The position numbers and the translations under genes were made by a program. DNA of 6,199 bases from JBOHSA01 sp050732995 (GTDB lineage: Bacteria; Gemmatimonadota; Gemmatimonadetes; Gemmatimonadales; GWC2-71-9): positions 1 to 6,199 of the forward strand of contig JBOHSA010000032.1 in NCBI GenBank assembly GCA_050732995.1, given 5' to 3'. How positions within the stretch are numbered: position 1 is the first letter of the stretch; every line of letters starts with the position of its first letter. Below the pieces are notes generated by a model that saw nothing but the letters and a program-made list of their open reading frames with translations, ran no database searches and was not told the DNA's origin. Below, piece after piece: positions 5,129 to 6,199 of this stretch.

Positions 5129-5555
5129 CTAGTTGCGTCGTGAGTTGTGTCGTGAGTCCTTCCCGGTCACGTCGCTCGCCCAGTTCGCACTTGGTGGCGA
5201 AGGATTGCGGGCGACCGAGCGCGTTCGCGCGGTCCAGGTCGCCGCGGCGGACGCGGTGACGCCCCTTGGGGTTCGCGCGACGGTCGGGCATGCCGCCGTC
5301 GCGGACGGCGCGCCGGATCGTCTCCTCACAAACACCTTTCTCGCGGGCGGCCTCGTGAATGTCGATCTCGTCGTCGAAATGCGCTGCAACCGCAGCGATG
5401 AGCTTCCTGAGCAGAGCCACCCGAGCCGCGGCGGCCTGTTCCGCGCCGTTGTCGCGGAGCATATCGGTCTCGCGCTGCGGTTCGTGGATGAAGGCAGCGA
5501 GCCATGACGGGAGGCTGTCAGGCAGATCGAGACCAACCGCCCGCGCGTCGGGCAT
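5067..5555 (-). CDS. Helix-turn-helix DNA-binding protein (MerR/excisionase-like HTH)
   Basis: I start this 162-residue protein at the ATG at 5555, one base after the upstream gene's TAG; an in-frame start at 5588 would overlap that gene. Residues about 35-60 are an alanine-rich helix (AEQAAAARVALLRKLIAAVAAHF). Residues about 63-112 are a helix-turn-helix of the MerR/excisionase type: IDIHEAAREKGVCEETIRRAVRDGGM, then a wing-like KGRHRVRRGDLDRA. Such proteins act as transcription factors or recombination directionality factors. The tail has a repeated LTTQLTTQ, then KGRKSPTAEAAVRLDR, encoded by the opposing terminator and probably acquired or non-functional. The pair with the upstream gene is clearly an operon. 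The role is uncertain; control of an integrated element is plausible. Confidence 0.68.
   Translation of the reverse strand: MPDARAVGLDLPDSLPSWLAAFIHEPQRETDMLRDNGAEQAAAARVALLRKLIAAVAAHFDDEIDIHEAAREKGVCEETIRRAVRDGGMPDRRANPKGRHRVRRGDLDRANALGRPQSFATKCELGERRDREGLTTQLTTQLDTECKGRKSPTAEAAVRLDR
5076..5113 (+). terminator. Intrinsic terminator T2 of the lipoprotein gene
   Basis: AAGCC-T-CACCGCGG (5076-5089) pairs with CCGCGGTG-G-GGCTT (5093-5106), giving a 14-bp stem with a single T-G pair, a CTT loop and a T-rich tail TTTTTCTTC. It starts 43 bases after the lipoprotein stop on the same strand. On the minus strand no useful T-run follows the stem, so it should act in the + direction only. It lies inside the 3' end of the convergent helix-turn-helix gene. 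Confidence 0.92.
5133..5156. repeat. 12-bp tandem direct repeat, two copies
   Basis: TTGCGTCGTGAG is followed directly by TTGTGTCGTGAG, with 11 of 12 bases the same. It resembles the pair at 3826-3849 (19 of 30 aligned positions identical over the two extended blocks). It lies within the 3' coding end of the helix-turn-helix gene, where it encodes the LTTQLTTQ duplication. Confidence 0.65.
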
Positions 5556-5556
5556 G

Positions 5557-5916
5557 CTACACGCCGTGCTGCTTCCTGATGCGCTCACGCGTCTCGGCCG
5601 TCATCGGCCACCACTGCTGGTTGATTCCGAACGCGACCTGCTCGAAGTATTCCTCGCGCCGCCACTCGCGGTCCCATGCGCCGAAGATCTTCGCCCGGTA
5701 CCAGCCTCCCCCGAAGCGGTCCGCGATCAGCTCGATCTCGCACTGCTCCGGCAGCAGCCGGCCGAGGTACGTCCACTCGTCCCGCGTCCAGTCCACCTGG
5801 CGCCACAGCTGAACCACGCGCGCTCGCGATCCGTAGCCATGGAGAATCTCATCGATCGCATTGGGGAAGTTCCGAAACGGCCGCGGCGGCTTCGTTTTCA
5901 CGATCTTCGTCCTCAT
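5557..5916 (-). CDS. Hypothetical protein, first gene of the minus-strand operon
   Basis: From the ATG at 5916 the product has 119 residues. GGAG lies six bases upstream of this ATG; the frame stays open to a TTG at 5940 and an ATG at 5928, but neither has a ribosome site. The N-terminus is basic (MRTKIVKTKPPRPFRNF). The rest is rich in Trp, Arg and Glu (LWRQVDWTRDEWTYLGRLL, then GGGWYRAKIFGAWDREWRRE and EYFEQVAFGINQQWW), with a basic end (RERIRKQHGV). It has no signal peptide or membrane segment, so it is a compact cytoplasmic protein. I do not recognise the family; size and sequence character suggest phage or mobile-element cargo, which is inference. The gene ends one base before the helix-turn-helix gene, so they are probably co-translated. 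Confidence 0.7.
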   Translation of the reverse strand: MRTKIVKTKPPRPFRNFPNAIDEILHGYGSRARVVQLWRQVDWTRDEWTYLGRLLPEQCEIELIADRFGGGWYRAKIFGAWDREWRREEYFEQVAFGINQQWWPMTAETRERIRKQHGV

Positions 5917-5929
5917 ATTGCGCTCCATT

Positions 5930-6009
5930 CTGCTGGTCAAATACGGCTAGAATCCCGGCTAGAACGTCGGTGGAATCCTGCTAGAACGCCGGTAGAATCC
6001 CGCTGGTCA
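5930..6009. repeat. Array of about 11-bp repeats (GGCTAGAA type)
   Basis: Five related units with GAA at 5950, 5962, 5973, 5984 and 5995, spaced 12, 11, 11 and 11 bases: GGCTAGAA, GGCTAGAA, GGTGGAA, TGCTAGAA, GGTAGAA. The array is bracketed by GCTGGTCA at 5932-5939 and 6002-6009. One-helical-turn spacing would place a bound protein on one face of the DNA. The array lies immediately upstream of the minus-strand operon, so it is probably its operator/promoter region, or iterons of a replicon. Confidence 0.7.
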
Positions 6010-6029
6010 CGCTGCTAGTGGAGCGTCTC

Positions 6030-6199
6030 TAAAGTTGTGCTAGTACTGTGCGGGCCGTATGTTGGGACATGCCCCATGCCTATCCCGCTGGTCCTTCCCG
6101 CCCCGGCGCGGGCGGAGTTGGAGGCGATCGCGCGCTCGACCCGTACCCCGGCGGGCCTGGTGCAGCGCGCGCGCCTGATTCTCGCGCTGGCCGACGGGG
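6030..6199 (+). mobile_element. Left end of an IS630-family insertion sequence (partial)
   Basis: The transposase start lies at 6076, so the left terminal inverted repeat must be within the preceding tens of bases. IS630 elements insert at TA; TA dinucleotides at 6016-6017, 6030-6031 and 6041-6042 are candidates. I chose 6030 as a nominal boundary. The right end is outside the window, so the exact end cannot be verified. Confidence 0.45.
6076..6199 (+). CDS. IS630-family transposase, N-terminus (partial)
   Basis: The frame from the ATG at 6076 runs off the right edge with 41 residues visible. The sequence ARAELEAIARSTRTPAGLVQ followed by RARLILALADG is the typical opening of IS630-type transposases: the first helix of a homeodomain-like DNA-binding region, before the helix-turn-helix and the DDE catalytic domain, which are not in the window. 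Whether the rest is intact cannot be told. Its insertion next to the repeat array and close to the half-tRNA fits a segment that has received several mobile elements. Confidence 0.82.
   Translation, partial: MPIPLVLPAPARAELEAIARSTRTPAGLVQRARLILALADG

Noticed and set aside
5917..5940. Minus-strand promoter TTGACC-17-TATGAG
   Set aside because: The -10 element would overlap the preferred start codon, leaving no ribosome site on the transcript; probably chance.
5359..6018. Plus-strand frame opposite the minus-strand operon
   Set aside because: It crosses both operon genes and the repeat array and lacks recognisable features; the minus-strand pair has tight spacing and a ribosome site.

Overview
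The window is high-GC bacterial DNA with GC-rich third codon positions, strong Shine-Dalgarno sites and a small secreted lipoprotein of a type I associate with Gemmatimonadota or similar soil bacteria. That assignment is an inference; no rRNA or other marker gene is present. The window falls into a redox-gene half on the left and a patchy accessory half on the right.

Left half (1-3671, all + strand). The 3' end of an unrecognised gene is followed by a possible 57-residue ORF whose stop overlaps the start of an AIF-type FAD/NAD(P)H oxidoreductase. Ten bases further on is a Crp/Fnr-family regulator. After a 265-base gap with two candidate operators comes a gene for a secreted di-haem cytochrome c of the cytochrome c peroxidase/MauG superfamily. 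A cytosolic flavin reductase, a Crp/Fnr sensor and an exported di-haem cytochrome look like a small redox-responsive module. No substrate can be read from the sequence.

Middle (3672-4456, about 785 bases without a convincing gene). This stretch holds a 12-bp tandem repeat, an 11-bp perfect inverted repeat, the 3' half of a tRNA (probably tRNA-Pro, from the anticodon loop to the discriminator base) with no 5' half, and a strong intrinsic terminator. It also has fold-back sequence ending in GTTAGGC that weakly resembles an integron attC site. The half-tRNA is what a tyrosine-recombinase element leaves at one of its junctions, so this is probably a boundary or scar of an integrated element.

Right half (4457-6199). 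A small lipoprotein gene (+) ends in a second strong terminator. The two terminators belong to a diverged direct repeat with a constant offset of 1065 bases (about 73% identity over 73 bases). Their stems carry two compensatory base-pair changes, so the fold is conserved. Convergent to the lipoprotein gene is a two-gene minus-strand operon: an unrecognised 119-residue protein and a 162-residue helix-turn-helix protein. The C-terminal codons of the latter run through the opposing terminator. Upstream of this operon is an array of about 11-bp repeats, and the window ends in the N-terminus of an IS630-family transposase. Overall the right half looks like a recombination hotspot in which small accessory genes, an IS element and attachment-site debris have accumulated.
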